From NCBI RefSeq assembly GCF_010389155.1, contig NC_057766.1:44092463-44156462 (forward strand): a DNA stretch of 64,000 bases, given 5' to 3'. Of this stretch, positions 49,358 to 61,913 are shown piece by piece. Within the stretch, counting starts at the first letter, position 1, and the number at the start of each line of letters is the position of its first letter. Made by a program: the position numbers and the translations under genes. Under the pieces are notes generated by a model. The model was not told where the DNA came from and did no database searches. It saw nothing but the letters and a program-made list of their open reading frames with translations. This DNA comes from Erigeron canadensis. Lineage: Eukaryota > Streptophyta > Magnoliopsida > Asterales > Asteraceae.

Positions 49358-50846
49358 TGATGTGTGAAATCTAGCTTTAAATTTATAAACACGATTTACC
49401 GGAAGACTGACTACTACACACTCACAGGCAGTGTACCTGATCGCATGCAGTATAGTAAAAACTGGTAAGCCGAGATCGTTCACAAGGACTTCTATAAGTA
49501 ATTGTAACTATTAAGTGATTCTAGTAAAATAGGGATTTTGTGGCCGAATTGCCATTTCGCAAGTAGTTAGTAAAATTTGTTAGTAATCCCGGAGGATTAA
49601 TCGAAAGAGAAGTTTGTTGTTGAAAACAATGATTTAAAGGTCACCCATCTTGATTTCGCTCGACAAAATGTTAAGATTGCACGTTTGACGAAGTTCAAAT
49701 TCAATTTAGTGATTAAATGACCGAGACTCAAATTAATCGTCAACCCCGTACCCGTCAAGTTAACAACTTATTCAACTCTCTTGTGTAAACTAGTTTCATT
49801 ATTAAGACCGGTATCCCGAGACGCCTTTTGATAACTTCTCTAGTTTAACAATGGTTTTGGTCATTTCAGATAACAATTTTGCCTATTGATTGTACCCAAC
49901 CATCAACCCGTTAATTCTTATCAAATATTAATTACCCTCTACCGTACCCGTCATAGAACCAATTGCTTCTACCCAAGCAATCAAAATAACTTATACCCAA
50001 ATCCTAGTCGTCACTAAGCAATGAATACAAATTATCCGCAATCAATAATTGAATAACAGAGAATTAATAGATTAAGATCACGACAAAACGTTAAATCAAA
50101 TCACTTGAATTAATAAATATTGTTCAATCCCTACATAATGTCTCACTCCATCAAGATGGATGAAAAGGCGATTAGCCACTCATATTAAATATGAAATAAC
50201 ATATTAAAATGAAGGAATTCATTGTTACCGAATACAAAGGATTGAAAACGAATAACGATATAATTCCAATAAAGCCTTAAATCCTCCAAATTGATGAAAT
50301 ATGAGAAAAAACCCTAAAAAGAGGGCTCAAAATCGTCTGGAATATCAAAAGATAGGTTTTTGGAATGTTTTAGCAGCTATTTATATGCTGACCAAATTTA
50401 GCAGATTCGACGATAAACTGCATCGCAGTCCCAGACTGCGTCGCAGTTTGACTTTTCTGTTGACTTGACTTTCATTGACTGGCCCTCTGTCGTATATAGT
50501 CAAACTGCGTCGCAGTTTCGCTCAACTGCGAAGCAGTTTCAACCTCGGACATAATTACTGCGGCGCATAACCACACTGCGTCGCAGTTTCACGTTGACTT
50601 GCATTGACCACCTTGAACAGCTTTGACTTTCTTCTAATCTTCACTTATGTGCCCCGTAAAACGTCCGTAAGCACTCGTTTTGCTCCAGAAACTTCGTTTT
50701 CTTCAAGTTATCGCTTAGGTACCTGTTTTCCACCTGAAACACTGACAAATACCATAAACGCACCAACTGTATACGAAAACGACTCGTAAACCTCGCTAAT
50801 CAACCACTTTAAGCTATGGGAAATGGGCATAAAATACGACATATCA
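49358..50846 (-). repeat. 5' LTR (element orientation)
   Basis: 1489 bp. U3 runs from 50846 to about 50350, with W-boxes and palindromes upstream of the TATA box. R/U5 runs to 49358. A telo-box-like AAACCCTAAAA lies about 65 bp downstream of the TATA box. Confidence 0.95.
50377..50640 (-). promoter_or_regulatory. LTR promoter: TATA box with palindrome and W-box array
   Basis: On the - strand TATAAATAG (50377-50385) is preceded by six dyads between 50414 and 50592, among them AAACTGCGTCGCAGTTT (17 bp, perfect arms around one base) and AACTGCGAAGCAGTT. Eight TTGAC cores (W-box, the WRKY target) are interspersed in the other LTR, seven here because one reads TTGAA. The spacing places the array 30-260 bp upstream of TATA, where enhancers act. 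Confidence 0.65.
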
Positions 50847-50851
50847 GGTGG

Positions 50852-51136
50852 TATGAGGTCAACATAAAAGTCGATTTGGATCAACATGCTGTTGAATGGG
50901 ATGATATCATTCATGACATGATTCCTATCTCAAAGAAGAACTCTGTTTTGAGTGTTTATTTCAAAGCTGACTTTGGTGCTACAGTGTACTTTTTATGGCA
51001 AGAACGGAATTCACGCTTATTCAAAAAGAGGAAGAGAACCAAAAACCATTTGGTTGAGGTAATAATTGAAATTGTTCGCCTCAAGTTGTTGTCTTTAGGA
51101 AAGAATTTCAAGATTAACAATACCGATATCAATTAA
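50852..51136 (+). pseudogene. L1-type LINE C-terminal region, right half
   Basis: Immediately after the GGTGG duplication the frame resumes with YEVNIKVDLDQHAVEWDDI and continues to FGATVYFLWQERNSRLFKK, the conserved end of plant L1 zf-RVT regions, finishing at a stop near 51136. It is the other side of the LINE split by the Athila insertion. Confidence 0.8.
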
Positions 51137-52338
51137 GGTCAACAATTAAACGATTAAACAAGGGCAGTCGGCCCGATTCTTTGCTTTCATTATTATGAGA
51201 GTAATTATTACAATATTATCTAGATCTCAAGGAGATCAAATTACAGAAATATAGAAAGAAAAAAAGAAATTTTATTAGAGATAATAGGAGGACAGAGTAA
51301 AAACGGCTACATTTTTGGTGTGTTGTGTTATTCTCTCCCAACCTTCTTTTTCTTTAAATACTAGCATCTAAAGAGACTTTTTTGATAGAAAGAGCCATTG
51401 TATCTACTAGTCCATGTAGCTGGTATGTCACTTGAGCCCAAATACATAATAACAAGATCAATGTAGCAGCCCACAAAAGATTAAGCCCAAGTCTCGTGTT
51501 AATCACGATCCCATCACGAGCATCTTCATATTTTCAACTCCGTTCTATGTAACTTCCAATATCAACACAGCTAACTAATCCTTGTTGACTTGAACACTTT
51601 CTATCGCAACCAAAGCTAAGATTGAGAATTAAATTCATTTCTCAACACTTTACGCTTCAAAAAGAATGCAAGGGTCAAGAGAACTATGGCTGTTTGGAGA
51701 CTACCAAGATCGCTTCTTAAGAGTAGCTAATTTATAACCCCTCTTGTGTGTATATTGGTCGTTAGTTGTGTTCATACCCGCGGCTAGTTAGGCTCTAGTT
51801 CTGGGGTGGCATATCACTTCTTGGGTTGATTGGCTAGTGGTTTGCTTGTACGTCTAGCAGGTATGGTACTCAACCATGCCACATGAACCTTGTAACGTTT
51901 TGTTGATATAGGTAACAACCCTTTACCTAAAGAAAAATAAGACATGTATAAAGGTTTTTTTTAATCAATTTGTTAGTTTTGTAGAAAATATATATGTAAA
52001 ATGACAATCTTTCTTAATCATCTTAATAGTCTCGTAAATTAAATAAACTAAATAGTTTAAGCTAGTGAAAGGAAATGTTATGAGCCCATAAAGCACATAA
52101 CTAAAATAGCCCTTTTGATGAATTGGTGGCCCATCTGAAATAGTTAATATTAACAATTGCGAAAGTTATTGTATAACTCGTACCATTTGCCCAAACTTGA
52201 ATAATTTCATGAAAGCCCAGTTTATCTCCACCTTGTGTCTGGCCTTCGATATGTTTCATGAAACGAAATGAGTTTTTATAAGCGTAAATCATGTGTCTTT
52301 TTTTGGAACATCCAAATATCCAATCATTCATTGTATAC
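51137..52338. other. Gene-free stretch
   Basis: Probably includes the 3' part of the L1 element, whose poly(A) end could not be fixed. The rest is ordinary AT-rich DNA with no supported coding region. Confidence 0.5.
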
Positions 52339-52470
52339 TGTCGAGAACTAAACGGACGTAAATCTTGTGTTTATAATGCTATTTTAATTGATGTAAAAAA
52401 ATATTGTCGAGAACTAAACGGAAGTAAATCTTGTGTTTATAATGTTATTTTAATCGATGTAAAAAAATAT
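52339..52470. repeat. 66-bp tandem duplication
   Basis: Two adjacent 66-bp units beginning TGTCGAGAACTAAACGGA (52339-52404 and 52405-52470) differ at only a few bases. Confidence 0.9.
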
Positions 52471-52805
52471 GTGTTTTCAATTTTACAGTTTTAAAAAAAT
52501 GGATATATAGTTGTATCGAAACCAACTAAGATTAAATATAATATAAAGTAACATAACTAAGATTAAAAAGAAGTTATATTAGACTTTAGAAGACCTACAA
52601 TATAATGCGTAGTGAAACTCTAATAAATTAAAAAACTCTATGAAATTAATAATTTTTTCATTCTAAATTTGAAAGAAGTATTGTAAATTAATATTTAATT
52701 AATTTATAACCTCATTAAATCAATAAAATATTTAATTCCCGATGTATTTAATTTATAAAGATTTTATTTTACATTCTTTTACCATGATTAAGTAAATGAT
52801 CTGTA

Positions 52806-53035
52806 ATGCTCAATGGTTAAAAGACCATCCCCTTATATATTAGGTCTTGTTTTTAAGCCTTAGGGATAACATAAGGAAGTCTCTTTATGAGGTTTTGGCT
52901 TGGGTTTACCTAGATTCAAGTCTGAAGGGCAGGGTTTACTCCTATTAATCGTCGTGCCTTTGGGAAAATTAGTAAGGGTTTTCCCCTCGGATATTTGAAA
53001 TATGCATTTCTATTTCGAAAAATCTCTTTAGTGCG
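52806..53035 (+). mobile_element. tRNA-type SINE-like element
   Basis: The A-box-like GCTCAATGGTTAAAAGACC at 52808-52826 and the B-box-like GATTCAAGTCTGAAGGG near 52914-52930 have the spacing of plant SINEs. The downstream body has no coding. The tail is not clear. Confidence 0.45.
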
Positions 53036-53208
53036 AAATTTACCTTTCACTGAATGATCTGCCCGACATAATAAACATAAAGATTTTTAAATGCATTAAT
53101 GTAAATAAAACACATATACACACAAAACAAGGCATATGCATTGATTATGAAGAGATTAAGCATCATTAGTGACATCATAAGCAAATAATATTGATAAAAA
53201 TATGTTAT

Positions 53209-53575
53209 TTTTTTTTTAAAAGTAACCATTATATTCATATCTATCCCGACAAATCGTCGGTGATCAACTATACAGAGATTACAACACCTTAAATTTACAT
53301 CAATCTTTCCAAGACATACTATGATGTTTACCTCTACTCGTATACCATAAAAAACCTACAGATTTAATACTTTGTATAATTTCCGTGGCACTAACACTAG
53401 AACCATTAAAGATAATCTCATTTCTCGCCTTCCAAATGCACTAACAAACAATCATAGTAATCCCTTTAATCACCATCTTCTCCGATTTGCTCTTTCCCAG
53501 GATCTCATGAAATTCAATAAGATCCTTAATGTTAATTATAGTTTGGTTAATGAAGAATTCTGATATCAACGGATC
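53209..53575 (-). pseudogene. L1-type LINE 3' end
   Basis: The - strand encodes CIWKARNEIIFNGSSVSATE and then GFLWYTSRGKHHSMSWKD, the conserved L1 C-terminus, with in-frame stops. It ends in an A-run on this strand (T-run 53209-53219 on +), consistent with a 5'-truncated LINE. The target duplication was not found. Confidence 0.7.
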
Positions 53576-53931
53576 TACTTTGTCCTATTTAAATAGTTCT
53601 TAATCTTAATTAGTTGATTGTATTATATATGTCCTGCTGCATGCCTAAATCCATTGTATTTTAATCATGTTGTCATAGTTCTCGACTCGTAACTTTCGAC
53701 TCGACTCGAAAACTTGATTTTTGACTCATACTCCGAAACGTGATTCGACTCGTAAAAGTCGGGACATTTTTATATACTACATAATATTGTATGATTATAA
53801 ATATGTGACGTATTTATAAAAAAAATTTAAGTTGATTTTCATGTTCCATTATCAAAGTATTATATATTAGATACTTTTGAGTCATAAACCTACAGTTTAT
53901 CTCTAAATTCGTACTAAAAAGATCAAAAATA

Positions 53932-53979
53932 CACACACACACACACACAGACACACACACACACACACACATATATATA
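53932..53979. repeat. (AC)n-(AT)n microsatellite
   Basis: About 38 bp of AC repeat with one interruption, followed by TA repeat. It directly abuts the fold-back element, whose other side is (TA)n at 54371-54396. Confidence 0.95.
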
Positions 53980-54364
53980 GGGGGCAATCAAATAAGAACA
54001 GTTTTAAAATAAGAACGGTGAGAACACCTTAAAATCATCATTTTGGTGCATTAAAAATCCATAAAACTGACATAGTGCATAACTAATTATCATTATTTAA
54101 GTGTTTAACAACACATTGATTTATCAAAATCAAAAAAATCACGTTTTTTGTTGGATGCATCATTTTGATGAATATGCATCAAAGATGGATGCACAAAACA
54201 AAAAACATGATTATTTCGATTTTGACGGATAAATGTGTTGTTAAACACTTAAATAATGATAATTAGTTATACACTACGTTAGTTTTATGGACTTTTTATG
54301 CATCAAATGATGTTTTTAAGGTGTTCTCACCGTTCTTATTTTAAGAGTGTTATCACCAGAGTGT

Positions 54365-54370
<6 letters not shown>
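53980..54370. mobile_element. Fold-back MITE inserted in a TA microsatellite
   Basis: The roughly 390-bp sequence is a long imperfect palindrome. The left arm contains AAAATAAGAACGGTGAGAAC and ATTATCATTATTTAAGTG; the right arm has the same words in reverse complement, meeting near 54160-54185. TA repeats flank both ends. Elements that target TA microsatellites (Micron-like) are known in plants; membership here is inferred. Confidence 0.75.
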
Positions 54371-54395
<25 letters not shown>

Positions 54396-54614
54396 CAAAA
54401 TAATGTAACCATAAGTATGATGTATAATATATAACCATAATATCAAACTATAACAATCATAAGTTTGTAACTCGCATTGACTCGTTTCAAATTCACCCCG
54501 TGACTCGTAAAAGTCAGAAGAAAAAAGAGTCACTCAACGAGTTGTCTTGTTTTTTTAATAATTCAACTCGATTCGTAAAAATCGACTTGTGACGTAAGAG
54601 TCTAACAATTACAC

Positions 54615-56580
54615 ATGTTGCTAAGTTTATTTGTATGCACTACGTACTGCTGTTAAAACAATTTTAGCCAAACTACATACAATGATACAACAATAATCGC
54701 AATCCGGCTAAAAATGAATACGATCGAGAGATTTTTGGGTTTCAGAATTCAATACCCATGGGCCCAGGGTTTGCCAATAAGTTTGACTATATAAACAACC
54801 TAAAGGCCGTTCAATAATTTCTAATAAGTCAGATCGATTTTTTTTGAATAAAGAAAGAAATAAAAAAGATTATTTCTCAAAAACATATATAAAATAAGGG
54901 AAATGTTAAACAATCTTTAAGGGTTATATTTAACATGTATGAAAAAATTATATTTTTAATCTGTATTTTATGATAAATGTACAATTATTAGCCAGACCTA
55001 TAAAATAATATAATAAAGGTGTGGACCTCTATCATCCTTCGAAAAGACAACAAATATATGCGTAGGCAAATGTTGTTGAGAATCCATGAGTCTTTTGTCG
55101 TGCTTGTGTGTCATTCATTGCTTCTATTCGTTTGCACGACTTACGCTGAGCAGCACTTAATGTCTAGTGTCAACCGTCGACTAATTAAAAACGAGTAATA
55201 TTTTGAAGCAAACAATGATGTATTGATGTGTTGGTAAATGAAACCATCTCCATTTGGGGTTTTACTTATATGTAAATTGAATCTTAGGTTTATGGATTTT
55301 TTTCCTTTTTGGAATACCACATTGCGGTAGTAACAAACTGGTTAATTAAAACAGTGTAGTCTATTATGAAAACATTGTTTTATAAAAATAACAATGTTTT
55401 ATAAATCTTTATTATAGCTAATTAACACTAGTTTAGCCAACTATATATCTTTACTACATACTTCACAAGTATCACATATAAACTATTTCCTAATGGTTAT
55501 ATCGATCCGGTCCTATATATACTTTTTTTTAATTGCGTAATGATATGTTCCCGTACATCCATATATTGATCCCTAGCTAGCTAGCTATTCTTAAAAACAC
55601 AATCAAGGACGTTAATTAGATGTTCTAAATAAATTAGAAATTTGGAAATTAAGGAACTATTTGGTTTCTAGAATACGAGCATAGTGTCCGCGCGTTGCAG
55701 GGTCTAGAAGTGATGACAATATAAAAGGGAGGCGGTAGTGAAGATCGAGGGAGGCGGTGGAGAAGGAGGGGGCGAGGGAGGGTGATAGAAGGTCGATGAA
55801 GTGTGTAATGATTAGAGAGAATGAAAAAAGGAGGGTATATAATGGTTTTTATGTTTAAACAGGGGTATTTTGGGAAGAAAAAAAAGTGCTAAATTTTTAG
55901 AAATCCAATACTCTTTATAAGGGAGTATAGAATTATAGGTATAGATATAGAAAATTGTTATAAATGGAATTTGAATGTTTTTATTTGTCATGTTTGGTAA
56001 AAAATTTAAGATTTCAATTTCTATCAAATTCTTATACACATATTACTTGAGAACCAAACAGCCTATAAGCAGAGGCGGAGCTAGGATTTCATGTTGAGAG
56101 GGACTCAACCGTATTTTTTTTCCGATCGTTGTATACAATATAATGTGAAAAACATAATCATTTAATAAAATGTTAGTAAATTAGAATTTTATTGTGATGG
56201 TTTACTTTTATGCACCAAATGTAAAGGTTTTACTTAAACTGTCATGGCTAGAAATCATACATTTATAGATTGGGGTGACTTCTTTCAAAAAAAAAAACAT
56301 TTGTATTAGTTGGCTATGAGCTAGAAGAAAACATGAATGCCCCTGCTCCACCCCTGCCTATAAGTGTGTTTCTTCGATCTGCTCATGAGAATTGAAATTT
56401 TGAGATCTTTCAAAAATATGAATGAAGTTATTGTGGGTGTTTGTTTATTCAGATGTGTCGATATTGACATTTATTAGTTTATTTACTTATTAGTAACTAT
56501 TACTCCAAATATAACGAATTGAAGTTACCGTCAAATTAATTAATGTAAGTTTAATTGTGCAGACAAATACACTAGTAAAA
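54615..56580. other. Gene-free stretch
   Basis: AT-rich with no supported coding region. A GCGCGTTGCAGGG word at 55690-55703 resembles Helitron-end GC-rich hairpins but lacks a clear terminus. The stretch 55725-55800 is purine-rich (GGAGG repeats). Confidence 0.5.
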
Positions 56581-56591
56581 GAACTTATAAA

Positions 56592-56790
56592 AAATGTTAA
56601 CCACAAGGTGTCAGTGGTACAGCGATAGGAATGGAAGATCTTCAATTCAAAGAGGTACCGGCCCGTCGTGCTTAGAAGTGGAGAGAAGTAAGAGGGGAAA
56701 ACATGGTCCATCAAAATCAGCTTCTTTTGCCCATAATTTAGTAATTACTTTTTTAATCAAGTATGCATTGGGGGACAAACCAGTTGACTC
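56592..56790 (+). mobile_element. Possible SINE
   Basis: AAGGTGTCAGTGGTACAGCG (56606-56625) resembles an A box and TTCAATTCAAAG a weak B box. Nothing else supports a gene. The 67-codon frame here is not protein-like. Confidence 0.3.
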
Positions 56791-57740
56791 CCACTAATTC
56801 GATTATAATCTGTGTATTTTATTGTAATTTAATTAGTGGGAAGTTTATGTGGCTAATTGTGGGTGTAGTGGTTGTACTTTGCATTAGATATGTATGGGCA
56901 GAATGAGCTTTACTTAAACTTGTCTACTAATTATTCTTCCCTTATTGATTGCCTAATCATGGTTCTTATCATTAATCTTGATCTGTAAAGCTTGATTAGT
57001 TAATGATAACTAGCTCATTGTATTGGCTGAGCATCGCACCGTAAATGTTTTATTGAGAACTATAACGATTGGGAGATTACTAAATAAATCGTGTTAACGG
57101 TAGTCGGGCGACTCATGTCTATATTATTACTATTCCTATATACCATAATGTTTTTCCCCGACTGGGTGAAATTAATAGACAAAGGATTTTCGAAAGAAAC
57201 AAAAAGTTTGTCAATTACATTGAACATTACGAGTATGTAAGGAAACAAGTGAGAAAATGTTAAAAAGGAACCCCAAAAACAAGCAAGCAAAGAAGATGGA
57301 ACTTTCAAAGATAGTTGCCTGCTCTAATAAACTAGTATAAATGAAACTTTTCAAACATAATCGAATAATTTAGTTCACTCATTAGTTAAATAGAAAAAGT
57401 TGACACGTTTAATGTTATACAAAATGACTTTTGTCATTCAAAATATCAATTTTGTATTGTTTGATTTGATAGACATAATAATCATCATCTAACAGTAGAA
57501 TAAAAACGAACAAGTGTAAACGGGGGAACAAATACATTTATTAAAGCTAAACAAGTATCAAAAACTTTATTGTAGATGGGGCAAAATTTACCAGTAATAT
57601 GAAAAAACAGAGCTTAAACAATAAACATATATATACTGTCATCATTTTTTTAGGTAGACCAATGGCTAACCTTATACACTTGCGTCACTAAATGTAAAAT
57701 CGCTAAAATGTAATATATATTTACGAATCTATGCGCCGGT
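56791..57740. other. Gene-free stretch
   Basis: AT-rich, no recognised coding region, RNA gene or element. Confidence 0.5.
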
Positions 57741-57744
57741 AAAT

Positions 57745-58160
57745 TTTTTGACTGACCCATTGGAAGAAAGATCAACACTTAGACCGGCCGACATTCTCGT
57801 CTTTGGATGGATGGGGTAAACATGCTTGTGTGGATTTGACAGGGGTCTCTCCTCTTGTGGGCATGGGATGCGGTACCTTCACAGCGGGCCAAGCTGCTTT
57901 CAAGGCTGCTTCATGCAAAGTAGTCAAACATGAGAAAGGCATGCATGGACAACCAACACATGTTTATACCATTTGCTTTTGATACATTCGGTTTTCTCGC
58001 TCCTGAGGCCATTGAGTTACTTGACAGGGTTCAACGGTTTATGGACAGTAACATTGTGATGCCAAGATCTACGAATGTAGTTTTTAAATGCTTAGGGTTT
58101 GCGATACAAAAAGGGTTAGCAGCGCAGCTTGTTGCCCGTTTGCCTTCTAATTCTATGTAA
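57745..58160 (+). pseudogene. Retroelement-associated nuclease-like protein fragment
   Basis: Three overlapping frames join into one degraded C-terminal region: RPADILVFGW, then GKHACVDLTGVSPL, then HMFIPFAFDTFGFL, then FAIQKGLAAQLVARLPSN and a stop at about 58160. The D...xxD-hydrophobic pattern resembles a PD-(D/E)XK nuclease fold in proteins that I remember as reverse-transcriptase-associated in plants; the family name is uncertain. Frame changes near 57810 and 57925 mark it as a relic. A related piece lies at 19277-19380. Confidence 0.45.
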
Positions 58161-59815
58161 ATTACTTTTTAGTACATAATTAATTTAATAATCAATCATT
58201 TAGGAAGATCAGAAAGACGATTGGACTTACTACATTTATTGTCTTTAAATTTCTCGTATTCGGTACACTATGATCTAATCTTTTGTGAGATTCGTTATTC
58301 TACAGAATTATCATTACTTATAAGATCACTAACAAAATGCTAAGTATAAGATACGAAGAATCTAAAAATACAAGTGTCACCACAACAAATTTGTCGTTTT
58401 TACGCACTTAAATTTATGCATTTTTTATAAATACGAAATTTTTTTTAAATTGTTCGCACCTAAAATTATGTATAAATAATTACATTAAAAAATGCGATAA
58501 AAGTTACAATATTATATATTAAAATACGACTACTTTTGTACATCGAAATACCTATTTCAAAATACAATTGATGGCTTCAATATCAATCAACTCATGGATG
58601 ATTTATTAACAACAACGACTTATTTTTAACACCCGAAACCCTTTAAAATCGCTAAGTCAATCAATCAAAAACCTAACCTTTTAAGACCACAAATGAACCC
58701 ATTGATTACATCAAAATTTGAATTACTAAATAACTAGTCTGATGTAAAACTCTAAATTTGAATGATGAAGTATTATCAATGCTAGAGCTAATAATGATTA
58801 TTTCTTAGATGATTAAGATCATTTATAATCATACTTGTTTTCTAACAACAATAATCTTGGATCACAAGTCTTGGTTGTTTACCATTATTTGATTTTGGTA
58901 ATATTCTTATAAATTGAACCTTGGTTTTCAAATTATCACTATACATAGGAAAGTATTTGAAATATTTTAGCGTTATTATCTTAATGAGTTCGTATGTACA
59001 TGTTGGCCCAATTTGTTATTATTTGAATTCTTTGTCATTCTATTATTTGTTATTTATAATAAGGGTTTTGTTATATACAGTCTTAAATATTGTAGTTAAA
59101 GTGTATAACATAGTTTTACATTTATACTATAAAATTCAGAAGATGAACTTTTAATATGAAAAAGACAATGTTTATTGTGCATATTAATTACAGGTCTTAA
59201 ATCTTAAAGAAATCCATCAAGGTTCGAATTTCGCTTCTTATATTTGTAAAAGTGGATTATAACGAGGTGGTGTTTAAGAATCCTGAGTTTCATAAAGACA
59301 TTTTCCATCTAACAATAATACTCAATATCTATAAGAAAGTTGTATTAACTAATAGCTTATTACTCTTTAATAACAAGAAAAGGTAGACGCAAATGTAAAG
59401 GTTTCGAAAAGAAAGACCAATCCCGTGTACATTCCACAACTAATACAAGTATGACAACACCATATAACTTTCCCTTAATTGATTAATATACGGAGTATTA
59501 AATCAAATATATTTATATATATTCTATCCAACTTACTCCCTATTTCCTGGGTTTAAACCTTTTCCGTATCTCACTTCCCTCTGTTCCTTGTAGCCGTGCA
59601 AAACTAAGTTTAGGTACATCCTTGTCATCTGTTGTCCATTTTGTTACCCACTTTTTTGAAAGTAAGATATCTTATTAAACGTCAAAAGTCACACTCAAGG
59701 CTTAAAAGCTTTTGTCTTATATCGACTAATTGTTGTTTATCAAATTTACTTGTATAGCTCATCCGGGTGATTTCAATCTAATCATGAATCATATTGTATC
59801 ATGACCACATTCGAT
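58161..59815. other. Gene-free stretch
   Basis: AT-rich. Around 58380-58470 the words TTTGTCGTTTTTACGCAC resemble subterminal repeats of CACTA elements, but no ends are visible. No coding region is supported. Confidence 0.45.
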
Positions 59816-59827
59816 TTTCTCAATCGC

Positions 59828-60441
59828 CTAAGGCCTCTCTTACTAAGGCTCTTCCTAAATTTTTTTCTCACTATCACGTCAGCTTATTTCAATTTAAGAA
59901 CTACCCTTAACATTAAGACTTCTTCCTCATCTCTTTCTAAAAAAATTTTATTATATTTTATTTTAACCCAAATATTTATAAAACTTTTATTTACTTAAAA
60001 CTAAAACTTCATAATATGTGAAAATAATAAATTTACTTAGTTTGATCTATTTACATTTGTAAATTTCAAAAATTTAAAACTAATTATAAATATGTTCATA
60101 TTTTGAGGGACCAACTTGAAAGTTATTCAATTTTATACATAGATCTACATCTTCAAATTTTGCAGGGACCAAAGATGGTCAAATTAATTTCATTGTCTTC
60201 CCCACCAGCTCAAAATATATACATATATATAGTGCGTATGTATAATTCAAAAAAAAAAAATTAAAAACTTTTTTTATTTGAACTCATGAAACACGCTCCT
60301 CGGCCCAACACGCTCTTCGTCCATCTCGTTCTTAAATCCGAAGGAGGATGTTTTCGACGAGCATGAACACCCCCGTAGCATTAACGTCGACAAGGAAGAG
60401 CTCAAGGACGAGCTCGTCCAACCCTTACTACGAGCGGCCTA
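59828..60441. mobile_element. Possible non-autonomous DNA element with inverted ends
   Basis: The left end CCTAAGGCCTCTCTTACTAA and the complement of the right end, CCTTAGGCCGCTCGTAGTAA, match over about 20 bp. A GC-rich block with a GGACGAGCTCGTCC palindrome lies near the right end. No target duplication was found. Confidence 0.4.
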
Positions 60442-61900
60442 AGGCTTATTTTGATCAAGCTCCACAAATTGCTAATCAATGACAAATACCTTAGATTGAA
60501 ATCGTTAAATGAAACCTTTAATGTGCATAAAAAATTGTGCATTTTCATTCTAAAAGTTCATCTCTGAATTTTATGCTAAATGTATAACTATGTAATGTAT
60601 GCAAAACCCAAATTAATATAGTAGGAATAACAATTTGACACCTAATTTTAAATTTCTTATTAGCATTAGTTACTCAGAAAATTAAATAGTTATCTACGAG
60701 TATATATATTTGATTTCTTTTTAACACGGTAAATTCAATAAATAGAAAAAAGTGATGTATGCTTGGATTTACATTTTCTTCCTTATCCGGATAAGCTAAT
60801 ATATCTTGAAGCAGTCAGGTTAGGTAATTAGGCAGAATGGTAACTTGAATAACAAGCAATAATTACTGCACAGTAAACAAAATACGAGAGACAAACATCT
60901 CTTGCTTCAAAGAGAAGCTTATGCTCCATTTGCCATAAAGATATTAAGCGAGGATAGGAGTAGTACAATCAAATTAATTGTTTAGGCTCCAGTAAATGTA
61001 ATTCTGCATCGGATTCAGTAAAAAAAACATTAAAAAAATCTATGAAAATGCGAGCTGAATTTAATGAGTCGTCTTGGAGGATAACATAATAAACCCCACT
61101 CACTGTCTGTGTGTGTGTTTTGGTGATGCTTCTGCAACTTGGCCCTCCTTTTCACAATGGATCTTGAACCTAAGCCATATTTTAAATTTGATTATTAATT
61201 TACTCGGTAGTACGTACAGTAATATCTTTAAATGTAATTTATTCTAGTTTTGTTAATTTAGGGATTATTTACAGATGGATACATGGGGATTAATTCTTAG
61301 TTTCCATTTTACATACATAGGCCGGGATTAATTCTTAGTTTTCCTAATTCATCATTGCCATAACCAATCCGTTGCATGTTATTATTTTAATCGATAATCA
61401 TTATTACCACTATTCTTATTACGAGTTCGTTTGATGAATGATAGTAACAAATTTCTTTCATACATATACATTCCCTAAAATGTTTATATATACTTGTGTT
61501 ATGTATTTATGTAATTAATGGACATCGGACATAATGCATGGGGTTATTCCTCATCTCCTTGAAAAACCTAAAAAAAACAAACCGAACCAAGAATATATAT
61601 TGTTTATATTATTTCGTATTTATATCATTTTATACTCATTCTCATTAGATATGTTAATATAATGGATTTTGTTAGTATACAAAACATTATTAATTATATG
61701 TTTTATGTGAAATTACACAACAAGATCGTTTCGGTTCAATCAATTGCAAATTGAAACAACACGTCAAATATATAAATAGTTATATACGAAGGTTATTTGA
61801 AATAAATATTAAAAATTTGTTCAATTTATTATAATGGATTTATCATCATTGTTGTATTGTTTTTGTTACTTATATTGTTTGGATAATTTATCGATGTTGT
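60442..61900. other. Gene-free stretch
   Basis: AT-rich intergenic DNA without a supported feature. Confidence 0.5.
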
Positions 61901-61913
61901 ACCATAATCATAG

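Larger units (their letters stand above)
31559..50846 (-). mobile_element. Athila-type Ty3/gypsy LTR retrotransposon, minus strand
   Basis: LTRs of 1489 bp begin TGATGTG and end CATATCA on the + strand. They are flanked by the 5-bp duplication GGTGG (31554-31558 and 50847-50851). Reading on the - strand the order is LTR, primer-binding site, gag, protease, RT, RNase H, integrase, a non-coding spacer, a third ORF in the envelope position, a long spacer, polypurine tract and LTR. Gag-pol domain style, the tRNA-Asp-like primer site and the third ORF place it in the Athila lineage. By eye the two LTRs differ at roughly 25-30 of 1489 positions, mostly transitions, so insertion was fairly recent. 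The annotated 19.3 kb includes a gap and a probable duplicate assembly block; the true size is about 13.7 kb. Confidence 0.92.
53675..54614. mobile_element. hAT-like MITE containing a nested element
   Basis: The ends carry related CGACTCGTAAC/GACTCTTACG words in opposite orientation, and the flanks ATGTTGTC and ATGTTGCT agree at six of eight bases. The interior repeats GACTCG motifs. A fold-back element and microsatellites lie in its middle. Confidence 0.4.

Noticed and set aside
55668..55703. Helitron end suggested by GCGCGTTGCAGGG
   Set aside because: The hairpin is poor and the CTAG is too far away with the wrong flanking base.
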